Part shown: positions 12,429 to 24,110 of the stretch, one piece after another
Numbering within the stretch: the stretch's first letter is position 1
How the letters are laid out: every line of letters starts with the position of its first letter
Source of the DNA: Cryptomeria japonica
Lineage: Eukaryota; Streptophyta; Pinopsida; Cupressales; Cupressaceae
Direction: 5' to 3'
DNA length: 64,000 nucleotides
Assembly (NCBI RefSeq): GCF_030272615.1
Contig: NC_081415.1
Coordinates: 365,995,667 to 366,059,666 of the forward strand
Notes under the pieces: model-generated
Database searches by the model: none
What the model was told of the DNA's origin: nothing
What the model saw: the letters and a program-made list of their open reading frames with translations, nothing else
Program-made: the position numbers and the translations under genes

Positions 12429-12704
12429 ATGGGTCTACTAGGGGGTGAAGAATTTCCATTTGAGCAACCAAACCTTGGACCAGATGATGATCAATTAGAA
12501 ATAATTGATGTCTTAGACAATATTGCTTGGGAATTAAGAATTGATCTCCCACAGTATGAAGATATTGAGGTTGTCTTAGATAGAGAAGTTCGTAAGTCAA
12601 TTCGAATCCAAAGGCAAGCTGGGCAAAAAATCAAGAAACAAAGAGAGCAAGAAGTTATTCGACAACTTGCCAGACTTACCATCAAAGATCAAACTCCTCA
12701 ATAG
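12429..12704 (+). CDS. Small open frame in A leader, unknown
   Basis: A 91-codon open frame lies 142 bases before the gag start. It is rich in charged residues, with an acidic first half (GPDDDQLEIIDVLDNI) and a basic, probably helical second half (REVRKSIRIQRQAGQKIKK). It has no stop even though A's gag and pol are full of stops. I recognise no family and see no equivalent in B or C. It may be a short upstream frame, the remains of a gag-like start, or chance. Confidence 0.3.
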   Translation: MGLLGGEEFPFEQPNLGPDDDQLEIIDVLDNIAWELRIDLPQYEDIEVVLDREVRKSIRIQRQAGQKIKKQREQEVIRQLARLTIKDQTPQ

Positions 12705-12845
12705 TAGAGAGTCCTTATAATAGTTTAAGTTTGCATACATAATCTCATAGTACTTAGATCAAAGTCTTAGATATCAATTGTCCAAGTCCTTCATTCTCCT
12801 TTTAAGTGCATTATAGAGAGTCAAGATCACTTTGAGGTTACATTC

Positions 12846-13979
12846 ATGCCATTAACACGATCTCAAAAGGCAAAACACCAAATGGATCCAAATAGTGACC
12901 CTGCAAAAATGGATCCAAATAGTGACCCCTATTACAATCCGACTTGGAATATGAGCCCACCTACAAGCTCAAGTTTGTAACCAAGAAGGAGAGCTACTTT
13001 ACCCACAAACACAAATCAACTACCCACAATTGAGGAGTTACGAACCAGATTAACACAAGAAGAAATTGAGGCTACTCAACAAAACCCTCAAGTACTAATA
13101 GTCCTTAATGCTCTTATCAATAGTGACAGAGATTGGTATCTCTCTCATTTGATCTAAAATGGAACAAAGTTACCCCTGAATGTTGACATTTCTGCAATCT
13201 TTCCACCCGGGGTAACTCTAAACCAAAATTCAACTTAGATACTAACAACGACAAAAAACTCAATTCAAAGTGTTGCTCAGACTAATTTAACATAATCAAA
13301 TGCAATACAAGCCACCATAGCTTCAACACAAATCTTAGGAGCCACATCTACTACATTCTAAACAACACCTATGGTCAGTTCACAATTGTCAAATACTTCA
13401 CAAGTGGCAACAACAATATCTGTAGGATATACTCTTAGTGGTCAAGGGACGCCACAAGGATCTACCAATCCCTTTGGGTCTACTCAATCCAAAACAAGTT
13501 CACAATTTGCCTACTTTACAACAACTCGTGGAGGTTTCAACTCACAACTCCACAATCAATCAATGTTTTCAATAGTACCTGTCTATACAACAACTCCACC
13601 ATAAGTGTCTAATACATACACATCTAGTGTACCCTTGACACAAATAGAGTTTTTGGCTTAGTAAGTTCCTACAAAGGAAAATGGTGACAATGTAATCAAG
13701 CGAAGAGAAAAAGAATTACACTATGGAAGATCTCAGAACTTATCCTTTTGATAGGTCATTATGCATGTCACCCTTTCCTTCTCATTTTGAAACACCAAAG
13801 TTTGATAAGTATAGAGGAAAGGGTTATCCAAGAGATAACATCATAGAGTTATTTATATCATACATTGAAGTGGCCCATGAGGATACATACCTTTTATGAC
13901 TTTTTCCCAAACATCTTGGAGGATCTACACTAGAGTGGTTTTCACATCTACCACCAAGGATTACCTCATGAGGAGATGA
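12846..13979 (+). pseudogene. Element A gag, first part (cut by D)
   Basis: The start is chosen at the ATG that gives MPLTRSQKAK, because B (MVATRSQKKK) and C (MPVETRSKSK) gags start alike. A 27-base unit (MDPNSDP..) is duplicated at about 12880-12935. A Gln/Ser/Thr-rich stretch follows, with several stops. The conserved capsid-like block starts near 13735 (FDRSLCMSPFPSHFE, FDKYRGKGYPRDNI, FPKHLGGSTLEWFSHLP). A TGA near 13898 replaces an Arg seen in C. The frame is cut by D at 13980 and resumes at 20235. Family role: Gag forms the particle that packages the RNA. Confidence 0.85.
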
Positions 13980-14775
13980 AGCAGTCACCACTTAGGAGGG
14001 ACCTCAAAGAGATCAATATGGACTAGTCAGAAAGAGTAACACAACTAAAACACAAAGATATGATGGAGGAAATGTAGAATAGATTGTAATATAACATGAA
14101 AATTGATTACAATCAACCAATAACAACTAGGTTACAACATAACCGGCTCACATACCTACTAGAACATGCACAAAGTACAGAATAGGTCACAACTGAGACC
14201 TTCAATCTTAAGATCTATCTTCTATGCTCATTCTAGCTACTTGATTCTTTAATTGTTCCATTTTAATGCACAATTACAATTATATATATGATCCAACGGG
14301 ATCTGGTCGGCCCAAAAAGGGATCAAAACCCGAAGAACAAGACCTAATGTGTAAAATCAACAAGGTCGGCCTCCGCCAAGAGATTCCTCCAGAAAATCCA
14401 AAGGATGAAGTGTAGATCGCACATGCCAAGGAACATAGGAATCAATGCCAAAGGCTCCATAAGCTTTGGAAGGGGTTCTGGTAGATCACCAAAATAGGTC
14501 CAGGCAACTAGTAACAAGAAACTGTCAATCGGTAACAGGAAACTGTCAAGGAAATTGATAGCGATAACTTGTCAAAAAATTATTCAAATGCGATGCAGTC
14601 TGGAAATAAGAAAGATGATCAAGTCTTCAAGTAGAATCCAACTCCACAAGATTCGATGAGCCAAAACTAGGACACACAAAAAGAAATGTTGAAACTGCAA
14701 ACAAAAAGTAAAACATAAAAGAAAATGTTTTTGGTTGATGCAAGATTGCTATGAACCGTGGATGCTCCTGCATTA
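13980..14775 (-). repeat. Element D 3' LTR
   Basis: It matches 19429-20229 along its length, from TGAAGCAGTCACC to GCTCCTGCATTA on the plus strand. The outer end is set by the GGAGA duplication. In D's orientation the LTR begins TAATG rather than TG. No clear polypurine tract stands directly before it. Confidence 0.85.
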
Positions 14776-14849
14776 GACATCTAGGGTTATTGAAAAAGTG
14801 AGCCTCTCACTTTTCTAGGGTCAGAGGAAAACCAAGGTGGTCTACCTCT

Positions 14850-14935
14850 ACTTGAGAAATCCAAGATGAATCTTCAATTGGTCTGTCCTTCCACTTCACA
14901 AGATACTCCTTATACTAGCTACTTCGGGTACTACG
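14850..14935 (-). pseudogene. Element D chromodomain remnant
   Basis: On the minus strand the frame reads EYLVKWKDRP, then IEDSSWIS. This is the core of the chromodomain found at the integrase C-terminus of plant chromoviruses (YLVKWKG....SWE). The linker between it and the integrase (14950-15190) is broken by stops. Family role: the domain directs integration to marked chromatin. Its presence separates D from A, B and C, which have none. Confidence 0.8.
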
Positions 14936-15194
14936 CCCAATCCTACTGTCCAAAATTTCTTCAATCTGATCTGGTTCTTCCTAGGGCAACTGTTTCTCTA
15001 ATTCTACAATATTGTCCTTACTGAATTCTAGTTCATGATACTCATGAAGATCTATAATGTTAAACACAGGTGAAATACTTAGACTATCTGGTAACTCCAC
15101 TTCATATGCATTTCCAGAACTGAACTTCCTCAAAATCTTGCAAGGTCCAAAATTTTTCATCTACAATTTGTTATAAGTTTCAATCAAGAATATT

Positions 15195-16230
15195 TTATTT
15201 TCTCAGATATACCATCACTTCATTGCTAACTTCAAATTCCTTATGTCTCCTCCTCTCATCTGCCTTCTCCTTATATTTGTTTCTCATGTCCTCCAAATGT
15301 TGCTTAACCTGAATATGCAAGGCTGTCATGTGATCTGCAAAGTCTTCTGCTTCTGAACTTCTCCAGTCTTCATTGCTAATATCTCTTAATTCTAATATAC
15401 CTCTAGGATGCACTCTGGTAACAATCTCAAAAGCTGATCTTTCGGTACTCCTATTTACTGAATTGTTGTAGGCAAACTTTGCTTGTGCAAGAATCAAATC
15501 CCAACTTTCAGTTTTATCTCCAACTAAACATCTCAACAAATTTCCCAAGCTTCAGTTAACTACTTTTGTTTGTCCATCAGTTTGTGGATGAAAAGTAGAA
15601 CTAAACTTCAAATCTATCTTCATCTTCTTCCAAAGTGTTCTCCAAAAATAGCCAACAAACTTAGTGTCTCTGTCTGAAACAATGCTCTTAGGTAATCCAT
15701 CTAATCTCACTACTTCCTTGAAAAATAGGTCTGCGACATGTAATGCATCTGATTTCTTCTTACAAGGTATGAAATGAGCCATCTTTGAGAATCTATTCAC
15801 TACCACAAATATAGAATCATTCCCTCTCAATGTTTTAGGCAATCCAAGTACAAAATCCATGCTTATATCCTCCCAAGGTCTTACCGGTACTGTCAAAGGT
15901 TTATAAAATCCCACATTCTGACTACTACCCTTTGCAACTTGACAAAATCTACAACTGTGCGCATATCTCTTAACATCCTTATGAGTCCGGGGCTAGAACT
16001 ACTGCTCACTCACCAGTGCTACTGTTTTGTCAATACCAAAATGTCCATCCAATCCTCTAGTGTGTTTCTCCTTTATCAGATTCTCCCTCATAGAACTCTT
16101 AGGTATGCACAACTGAACTCCTTTGAATAACATCCCATCTTGAATGAAGTAATCCAACCACTTTCTTCTATCTACCATAACCGGTTCTGTACATGCTCTC
16201 CAAGGTTTTGCAAAATCTAGGTCATCATCA
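15195..16230 (-). pseudogene. Element D integrase remnant
   Basis: The zinc-finger part (KHTRGLDGHFGIDKT, then CRFCQ near 15950) is followed by [15 protein letters not shown] with the first catalytic Asp and IVSDRDTKF with the second. The expected GQTE motif reads GQTK (about 15556-15567), so the catalytic Glu is Lys, a G-to-A change. A TGA then replaces the Arg of VNRSL. The last open part (15195-15548) contains SWDLILAQAKFAYNNSVN, typical of the core C-terminus. Role in the family: insertion of the cDNA into chromosomes. Confidence 0.88.
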
Positions 16231-16289
16231 TACAAAGTCTTCAATTCCTTAAATCCTAATATTGTCACTCTCATCTCTGTAAACAAATT

Positions 16290-17771
16290 CCTTCTCCTAC
16301 TCAATGCATCATCAACTTTGTTATATTTTCCACTTCTATGCTTCAACACAAAGGTGTAACTCTGCAAAAACTCTACCCATCTCATATGTCTCTCATTCAA
16401 CTTACTCTGACTGTTTAAATATTGCAAAGATTGATGATCTGTATACAATACAAACTCCTTAGGCAACAGGGAATGTCTCCACTTCTTCAAGGCTTGAACT
16501 ATCGCATAAAACTCCTGATCATACATTAAATATCTCCTCTGGGAATCATTCAATTTTTCATTGAAATAATCTTGGATCTCCCTTTCTGACTCAAGACTTC
16601 TCCTATTGTTGTTCCACTTGCATCACAATCCACTTGAAATACTTTATTGAAATCTAGTAAAGCTAACATAGGCTACTTAGTCACTTTCGGCTTCAATAGT
16701 TCAAAACTTTTGTTTTCTCTGGTGGTCCACTTGAATTCCTTCTGATCTCCTCTCATGGTCTCAGTAATAGGATTACATACTAAACTAAAATTTATGATGA
16801 ACTTCCAGTAAAAACTAGCCAATCCATGAAATTATCTTACCTCTCCAATGCTCTCTGGTGTAGGCCACTCAACAATTGCTTTTACTTTCTCAAGGTCCAT
16901 CTTCAACCCATCCTCATATATCACAAATCCCAAATAGACTAACTCATCCTTCATGAAAGGTACACTTCTTGATATTTATCAGCAACTTTTCTTCTCTCAA
17001 CCTCTGCAAAACTTGTCTCAAATGCAACAAATGCCCCTCTTTTGTCTTACTAAAAATCAAAATGTCATCCAAATATACAATAACAAACTTACCCAAGAAT
17101 TTCTTCAATACCTCATTCATCAGCCTCATGAAAGTACTCGGTGCATTAGTTAACCCAAAAGGCATCACCAACCATTCATACAGTCCTTCATTTGTCTTGA
17201 ATGTTAGCTTCCACTCATCTCCTTCTTTGATCCTGATTTGATGATATCCACTCTTCAAATATATCTTTGTAAACTATTTTGCTCCACTCAAATAGTCCAT
17301 TATGTCATCCATCCTAGGCAAAGGAAACTAATATTTCATTGTAATCTTGTTTATTTCTTTGGAATCAGTACACATTCTTCACTCTCCATTATTCTTAGGT
17401 GCTAATACTGCTAGTACTGCACAAGGGCTCAGACTTTCCCCGATCAAACATTTCTTCGACAACTCATGCACTTGTCTATTTAGCTCTTCATTCTTCGTTG
17501 GTGTCAGTCGGTGTGCAGGTTTGTTAGACAAACTAGCTATGAGAACTAGATCCATGCAATGACTAATACTTCTCACTAGTGGAAATCCATCAGGTACATT
17601 ATCTAAAATGATGTCTTCATATTCTATAAACAAATCTTTTATCTCTTTCGGTTGTTCCTCCTCATGCTCCGGATTCTCAGTCTTCTTAGGAATTAAAGAA
17701 AAACACACACTCTCATTTCTCAATCCATCTAGGAATTTCCTTCCATCTACCAAATAGCTTGTATCATTCAT
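16290..17771 (-). pseudogene. Element D reverse transcriptase and RNase H remnant
   Basis: RT motifs are [35 protein letters not shown] and [11 protein letters not shown], with the YLDD active site at 17064-17075. The start of the domain (17379-17771) includes ELSKKCLIGESLSPCAVLAV and is parted from the palm by stops. RNase H motifs follow on the minus strand: YDQEFYAIVQALKKWRHSL, LYTDHQSLQYL and DALSRR (about 16553-16290). A frameshift near 16555 separates RT and RNase H. Only one RNase H is present, unlike in A, B and C. Confidence 0.9.
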
Positions 17772-18041
17772 ACAAACTTAATTCTTCAAAGGTTCCTCCA
17801 AGGTTAACAAAGTTTGCTTCATCCCATTGGCCACAATAGTGTATGTATTCTTCCTCCCATCATGCACTTCCTATCTATCAAACTGCCAAGGTCCACCCAA
17901 CAAAGGATGACAAATATCCATAGGCATAATATCACACAAGACTTCATCATGATAATTCCCAATTTTCAATTTCACCAAACATTGTTCACTTGCTAACAAC
18001 TTATGTTCATCCTGAATCCATGCTATCTGATAAGGCTTAGG

Positions 18042-18281
18042 CTATTTCAATCTCTCCAAATTCAACTTATTCACCATCTCTTTTGAAACAAGATTATTTG
18101 AACTACCACTATTAATAACAACTTTACAACACTTACCAGATACCTTACATCTAGTCTTGAGCAAATTCTTCCTCCGCAAAGGCTCTTCATCTCCTTTGAG
18201 ATGACACAAATCTCTCCTCATCATCAATAGTTCTCCATCTTCAGGTTTATTGTCTGTTCTCGTGGGGTTTTCTTCCACCAC
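18042..18281 (-). pseudogene. Element D protease remnant, catalytic Asp lost
   Basis: The frame reads CKVVINSGSSNNLVSKEMV. In plant chromoviruses this retropepsin motif is VVIDSGSTENLVS; here the catalytic Asp is Asn (AAT, a G-to-A change from GAT), so the enzyme would be dead even if translated. The stretch lies between the gag knuckle and the RT, as expected for a Gag-Pol order. Confidence 0.8.
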
Positions 18282-18299
18282 TATTTCTCTTTCGATATT

Positions 18300-19320
18300 C
18301 TTTGTCTTCTAACACTCAAAATCACAATGTCCTTCTCCTCCATACTTATAGCAAGTCCCTCTAAATGTTCTCTTGTCTTGTCTTCCAAAATTCTCATTCT
18401 ATAGCCATTCGGTTCTCTCCTCCGGTATAAATTACCTTCTTTGTTCACTTCCTTGTCCTCATTTTGATCTGTATAGGTTCCTCTACCTCTGTTATATCCT
18501 CTTCCTCCTTGAAATCTTCCTCCGGTAAACCTTCCACACCTCTACCTCTATGCCTCTGCTCATGTCTTTTGTTTAGCTTCTCTTCTGCCTTTAGGGCATA
18601 CTGGTAAGCCTCTTCAACACTCTCCAATTTGATCAAAATGAATTCATCTTTTATAGATATCTTCAATCCATTCAAATATCTTGCAACTTGTTCAACTTCA
18701 TCATCAACATGTCTAGATCTGATGTTCAACTTGTAAAACACTTCGGTGTATTCTTTCACACTAGATTCCTTCTTTCTCAAATTTTGCATCTTCCAGAATA
18801 GATTCAATTGATAATCAACTAGCATAAATTTTGATTTCAACTTAGCAATCATCCGATCCCATTTCTTAATCTTCTCTTTACCTCTTCTCTGTCTATCAAC
18901 TTGCAAATGTTCCCACCAAAGAGATGCATGACTTTTCAACAGGGTATAACCATATTTCACCTTCCTTTCTTTTGTAGTGTTTTCAAAATCAAAATATTTC
19001 TCCATCTTTGAGATCCAATCCATCAATTTATCTCAATCCAACTTCCCATCATATTCCAGTAAAGTAAAATGAGGTTTAGTGTTCACCTTACTCAAAACCC
19101 TCAAAAACCTTTCCTCATTTGGATCAACCATCGATGAGTTTTCTTGTTTTGTCTGAGATTCTTCTCCTTCATCTTCACTTAAATATTCAATATGTCGGCT
19201 TATTATTTGGGCTGTCTCCATGGCTTCCAACCGGGCTGCTATCCCTCACAACATTTCCATCACAACAAGGTCTGCATTCCCACGCGTTCCACCATTCCTA
19301 GCTCCTCTTTGCACCATCAT
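18300..19320 (-). pseudogene. Element D gag remnant
   Basis: The start is taken at the minus-strand ATG at 19320, giving MMVQRGARNGG. A TGA near 19248 splits it. The core (18445-19026) reads WISKMEKYFDFENT, then SLWWEHL, KWDRMIAKLKSKF and YLNGLK, which is the Retrotrans_gag domain. Near 18313-18354 the frame reads CYKYGGEGHCDFEC: a CX2CX4HX4C zinc knuckle with the second Cys changed to Tyr. Role: particle assembly and RNA binding. Confidence 0.85.
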
Positions 19321-19414
19321 TTATGCTAGTCCTCTACAGCTGTAGGTCGGATCCACAATCCGCCACCCAACAACAAAAAAGTCTTAGGACACACAACCTT
19401 CGGAATGAAAACTC

Positions 19415-19426
19415 ACTCTGATACTA
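19415..19426 (-). other. Element D primer-binding site (initiator-Met type)
   Basis: On the minus strand the sequence TAGTATCAGAGT follows the 5' LTR after two bases. It matches the initiator-Met site TGGTATCAGAGC at 10 of 12 positions; both differences are transitions. Confidence 0.75.
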
Positions 19427-19428
19427 CT

Positions 19429-20229
19429 TGAAGCAGTCACCGGTTAAGAGGGACCTCAAAGAGATTGATCCAGACCAGTCAACAAGAGTAACAGAACTGA
19501 AACACAAAGATATGCTGGAGGCAATGTAGAATAGATTGTATTATAAAATGAAAATTGATTACAACCAACCGGTAACAATTGGGTTACAACATAACTGGCT
19601 CACAGGCCTACTAGAACATGCTCAAAGTACATAATAGGTTACAACTGAGACCTTCAATCTTATGATATATCTTCTATGCTTAGTATAGCTACTTGATTAT
19701 TTTATTGTTCCATTCTAATGCACAATTGCAATTATATATACAATCCAAGGGGATCCGGTCAGCCCAAAAAGGGATCAAAACCCAAAGAACAAGTCCTAAT
19801 GTGTAGAATCAACAAGGTCGGCCTCCGCTAAGACATTCCTCTGGAAAATCCAAAGGATGAAGTGTAGATCATGGGAAAAGGTTGGCCACACACCAAGAAA
19901 CATCGAAATAAATGCACAAGGCTCCGCAAGCTTTAGAAGGGGTTCCAGTAGATCACCAAAATAGGTCCAAGCAACCAATAACAAGAAATTGTCAACCGGT
20001 AACTAGAAACTATCAAGGAAATCGATAGTGATTACTTGTCAGAAAATGATCCAAATGCGATGCAGTTTGGAAACAAGAAAGATGATCAAGTCTTGAAGTA
20101 GAATCCAACTCCATAGGATCCGATGAGCCAAAACCGGGACACACAGAAAGAAATGTTGAAAGCAATATAGAAAGGAAAATATTTTTGGTTGATGCAAGAT
20201 TTCTATGAACCAGGGATGCTCCCACATTA
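19429..20229 (-). repeat. Element D 5' LTR
   Basis: Partner of 13980-14775. It is followed at 20230 by the GGAGA duplication and then by A gag. Scattered substitutions between the two LTRs show an old insertion. Confidence 0.87.
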
Positions 20230-20234
20230 GGAGA

Positions 20235-21297
20235 GTTGGTAGAGTTGTTCACTACAAACTTCTCTAACAATATTGACAATCCAGTAACTCTCATAGACTT
20301 GTGTTCTACAAAGCAAAAGGAAAGTGAGACCTTTGCTACATTTTTGCAAAGATGGAGATCTCTATACAGTCGGTATCCAAGCCACATACCAAAACCAGAA
20401 CAAGTGGATATTTTTAGTGAAAACCTCATTCCAACAGTGAAATATCCTTTATGAATGCAATGTTTGAGTACCTATAAAGAGATCACTTCAAAGGGATTAA
20501 AATGTGAGTAAGGATTGCTAGAACAAGGCATTCTTAAAAGTAGCAAAAACAGTGGTACATCCAACACAACGGGTGTAGATAAGCCTAAGTTCTGGTCCAG
20601 AAATAAGAATGTGACAAATGATGGAGTGGTTGATGTTCGTGTGCTAAATAGAGTTCAACCAGTAGTATCATTGCAAGAGAAAACAAGTTATTCTTTGCCA
20701 AATGTGAATCAGTCACAAGTTAACAATACAACAATTACCAATACAAATTTAGTGCAATCCAACACCTTCAAACCTCCTAGGAATAATACACCAAAAATAA
20801 TTTTACACCCTTGGGAGAACTGATTGACTATGCATTGAAGAAACTTGTGAAAACTAGTGTAATAACATTGCCTGAGGTGCAACAGTATGAACTAGGTTCG
20901 TTCAAATTAGTGTGGTGGAATGACAATGATTTTTTTGTACCATCAAGCAAAAGGCCACAAGACATCTAGCTATTATAAGCTAAAGAATCTCATTCAAGAT
21001 TTAATAGACCAAGGGGATGTCATAGTGGATGCCAATAAAGGATCTAAAAATCAAGCCCACATCATCTACAAAGATCCTTTTGTTAAGCACAATCAAGGTC
21101 AAGCTTCTGGTTCAAGAATGCAAGATAACACAACCGACTACACAAAGGTTAATTATGACTACACCATCAACACACTCAGTGAAGGAGATGTAGTAGTGGC
21201 CACTATCAGTGTTAATCCTACAAACAAAGATTGTGTCATTGTGACCCATAGAACAAAGGTTACACTACAAGGAGTACCTTCTTATACACCTCCTTAA
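20235..21297 (+). pseudogene. Element A gag, second part
   Basis: The frame resumes after D with ELFTTNFSNNID, LIDLCSTKQKESETF and FLQRWRSLYSRYP, matching the C-terminal half of the gag core in B and C. KPKFWSRNKNVTNDGVVD is a linker also found in C (FWYKNKNVTNDGVVD). The CX2HX4HX4C knuckle seen in C reads FLYHQAKGHKTSSYY at about 20932-20976; both Cys are lost and the frame shifts just before it. The part 20920-21297 continues to the protease. Stops occur near 20452 and 20509. Confidence 0.85.
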
Positions 21298-21363
21298 ACA
21301 AGAAACTTCAATGTTGTAGATCAATATTTAAAGAAGACTCTAGAAAAAATTTCACTCTTTGAA

Positions 21364-21900
21364 TTGCTTCATATATCTACAAGTCATAGAAAAATATTAG
21401 ACAAGGCACACCAAGATCTAGTTATCTCAAGAGATATAGATGAGACTACATTTCAAGCAATGGTGGAAAATTCTTGGGTTGCTTTCACAGAACAAGATGT
21501 ACCCACAGATAGAATCATGCACAATGATCCTTTATATCTAGTAGCATACACTCATAATGAAAGGATCAAAAGAGTGTTGGTTGATGGAGGAGCAAGGCTA
21601 AATATTTGCACCCTCAAATTGCTTCAGAACTAGGCTATTCTCAGTTTCACATAAACCCTACAAAGAAGATCAACATAAAGGCATATGATGATGAAGAACG
21701 TCCTTCAAAAGGGGTGGTCATGTTGTCAGTACAAGTTGGACCTATTACTACTAATGTTATGTTCCAAGTATTAGACAAAGAACTGGGATATAATATTATA
21801 TTGGGTCGTCCATGGATACATGCCACGTAGGGTACACCTTCCACATTTCATCAATGCATCAAGTTTCTATTCAATAGAATAGAAATAACAATAAATGGAG
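21364..21900 (+). pseudogene. Element A protease
   Basis: The frame reads KRVLVDGGARLNICTLK at about 21570-21620, the retropepsin active site with DGG in place of DTG/DSG, as in B and C. A frameshift lies near 21610-21630. The flap and body (INIKAYDDEERPSKGV, VGPITTNV) and the second motif [11 protein letters not shown] follow up to about 21828. A TAG follows. Role in the family: cutting Gag-Pol into its parts. Confidence 0.85.
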
Positions 21901-21988
21901 ACCCAGATCCTTTTCAACGTGTAACTACTTGAGAGAAAGTACAGACAACCAAGTCCCCATAAATCAAGAATCCACAATCATTCCATAG

Positions 21989-22338
21989 TTGGGAGCTATA
22001 GCACCATCTAATGCACAGAATTCTGCACCATGCATACCTACTGCACCTCCACTACAAATCAAGGACAAAGGGTGTGGGGAATACTCTATTCCTAGATCGT
22101 CATTAACAAGACTCGTATCTCTATCTCCTACAACTTTTGAGAGACCCTCATCTATTATCACCAAACAAGATAAAGGAAAAGATATTGTCAGATATTCAGA
22201 CTCTTGCTCATTTGTTAGATGGGGAGACATACAAGATGAATCCATAGACGAAGACATGAATGCTTGGCTATAGAAGGATGAAGAAGACTACCATGTTATC
22301 AAACTTCCCTTAGACCTATATGAGAATGGATTCATAAT
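21989..22338 (+). pseudogene. Element A linker after protease, up to the B insertion
   Basis: The frame carries KDKGCGEYSIPRS, alike to QDQGCREYL in C and DNGCGEYKL in B, then WGDIQDESIDEDMNAWL and KLPLDLYENGF. This leads into the G-patch. B is inserted at 22339, and A continues at 51279. The target duplication ATAAT is 22334-22338. Confidence 0.8.
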
Positions 22339-23451
22339 TGTAGACACTTAAAAATAATTATTTTAATTATTTTTAATTCCTCGCATAATTAATTAATTAA
22401 TTATGTTAATTCAAATTCCTCTCAATATTAATTAAATATAATTAATATTGTCACTATAGCATATGATTGATTTATTTAATAAATCAATCCCTTTCTTTAT
22501 TCTTCTAAAAAAAATCAAATCCTCACAAATCTTCCTCTTAGCTAATTAATTTCAATTAATTAGTTAACCTACATGATTCCTACAAATCATCTTCTTAATT
22601 AATTCTTCTAGAAACTCCCTAAACTCACTAAACATTATTCTTCTAATTTTTTTAATTCCCTCCACTCATTCTCTCTCCTAGTCAAATTCTCCTACAAATA
22701 TTAATCCCACCTAACATTTCCTCTAATCCCCCTCCTAATGAGTCATTAGTGGTTAATCAACATGATTAGCAACAAAGTCAACTCTTTGTCCTTTTCATCC
22801 AGCCACTAGCTTTAAATGCTCTTTTCCTAGGTGAATGTAAGATTTTCGAAATCACACATTCCTCTAGGCATCCCCTCTCCCAAGGAATTTTTAATTCCTT
22901 TTTATTCCTCCAATCCCCATGATATCCTTTTTTGGAGAATTTTTAATTCCTCCAATGCATCTTGTGGAGTGTGGAGATACGAAATACCTTTAAGGCATAT
23001 TTCTTGGTCTCCACACCCTCTCTTGGACCTTGTGTGAGCTCACAAGTAAATCTTAGCCCTTCATCTCAAATTCATCCTAGCCATCCGTTTTCCTCTCCTC
23101 TTCCTATAAAATAGGGCTCCATCCCTTCATTCTAAACATCTTGAAATCCAGTAAGTTTATGTTGCCCTTTTGAGCCCAGGAAATCATCTTGGCAACTTGA
23201 TCATCTCATTCTTATCATTTTTCAAATCCTTTCCATTTGTGCACAACATTGGAGAGCCATCCACATCCAGCAATCAAAGGAGCACATCAAGTGGAGCATT
23301 ATCAAGGGGTGCCTTCACTTCATCAAGCTCAATCCGAAGGAGAAGGTAAAATAGCAAGGTGAAATGGTCTTTTAATGATATTTAAGCATTTTGCATGTTT
23401 ATTTTGTTATGTTTTGATCATTTGACCTTCAAATCTATTTTCCCCTCTTCA
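22339..23451 (+). repeat. Element B 5' LTR
   Basis: It starts TGTAGACACTTAAAAATAATT and ends CCCCTCTTCA. It matches 50204-51278 almost throughout; the 38-base length difference is one extra stretch at about 22617-22655. A TATAAAAT box is at 23105-23112. Shared open frames such as that at 22831-23037 are LTR sequence, not genes. Confidence 0.95.
23105..23112 (+). promoter_or_regulatory. TATA box in B 5' LTR
   Basis: CCTATAAAATAGGG lies about 340 bases before the LTR end; the copy in the 3' LTR is at 50932-50939. It is the likely start signal for B's transcript. Confidence 0.55.
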
Positions 23452-23685
23452 TTTTTGCACGCTCGGTGGGACCCACGTCCCTAAGATCTAATGTTTTTTT
23501 TAGGTTTTTGTGAGTTGTGAGACGTAGGTTCCAGAATAGCGGCTCTCAATTTCTGTGCAATAGCTTCTTTTCTATTTTTGTTTCATTTTTGTTTCTGTAC
23601 TTTTTTTGTTTCTGTTTCAGTTTCAGCACGATAGCTCTGTGATTAGCGCGAGCATTTTTGTGGGAATTTGAATTCCTGTTATCCG
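23452..23685 (+). other. Element B leader, first part, with probable primer site
   Basis: Twelve bases after the LTR a CGGTGGGACC string stands where A and C have TGGTGAAC(C/T). It may be the decayed or a different primer site. The rest is T-rich non-coding leader that continues at 38239 after the C insertion. Confidence 0.5.
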
Positions 23686-23929
23686 TGTAGACATCTAAAA
23701 ATGGTCAACGCTTGCGGAGTCATACTTTAACATTTGCGCATTGCCTTATTTTAGGGTTCTTGCGTCACATTAACATTTCTTCTATGTTGCACACTTGGTC
23801 TTTATCATTTGCGAGCATCGAGTCCTTCTTCTGCATTCCTCATTTTTATTGCTTTTGAATTAGGTCTTGTTGATAACAAATCTTCAGTCATGATTTTGGT
23901 CGATCCTAGTCCTTGTTAATATCATCATT

Positions 23930-24110
23930 TTTGCGATCGATTCGTCATCGATCCTTGTCCTTGTCAATCATGTCATTTTGCGATCGATTCATCATTGATC
24001 CTTGTCCTTGTCAATCTTGTCATTTTGCGATCGATTCATCATCAATCCTTGTCCTTGCCAATTTTGTCATTTTGCAATCGATTCGTCATCGATCCTTGTC
24101 TTCTTTAGTC
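23930..24110 (+). repeat. 47-bp tandem repeat in C 5' LTR (CGATCGATTC units)
   Basis: About four units with starts near 23934, 23981, 24028 and 24075 each carry GCGATCGATTC then TCATCGATCCTTGTCCTTG. The same array is in the right LTR (36975-37150), so it was present when C inserted. Confidence 0.85.

Larger units (their letters stand above)
13980..20229 (-). mobile_element. Element D: chromovirus-type Ty3/gypsy element inserted in A gag
   Basis: Two LTRs of 796 and 801 bases enclose gag, protease, RT, RNase H, integrase and chromodomain on the minus strand. The five-base target duplication GGAGA is present on both sides (13975-13979 and 20230-20234). Both flanks are A gag: the sequence before encodes the LPPRITS part and the sequence after the ELFTTNFSN part, which are neighbours in C gag. 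D has many stops and mutated catalytic residues and is inactive. Confidence 0.92.

Noticed and set aside
22831-23037. Repeated 68-codon open frame (also at 50658-50864)
   Set aside because: Both copies are inside the B LTRs; the identity comes from the LTR pair, not from a gene.
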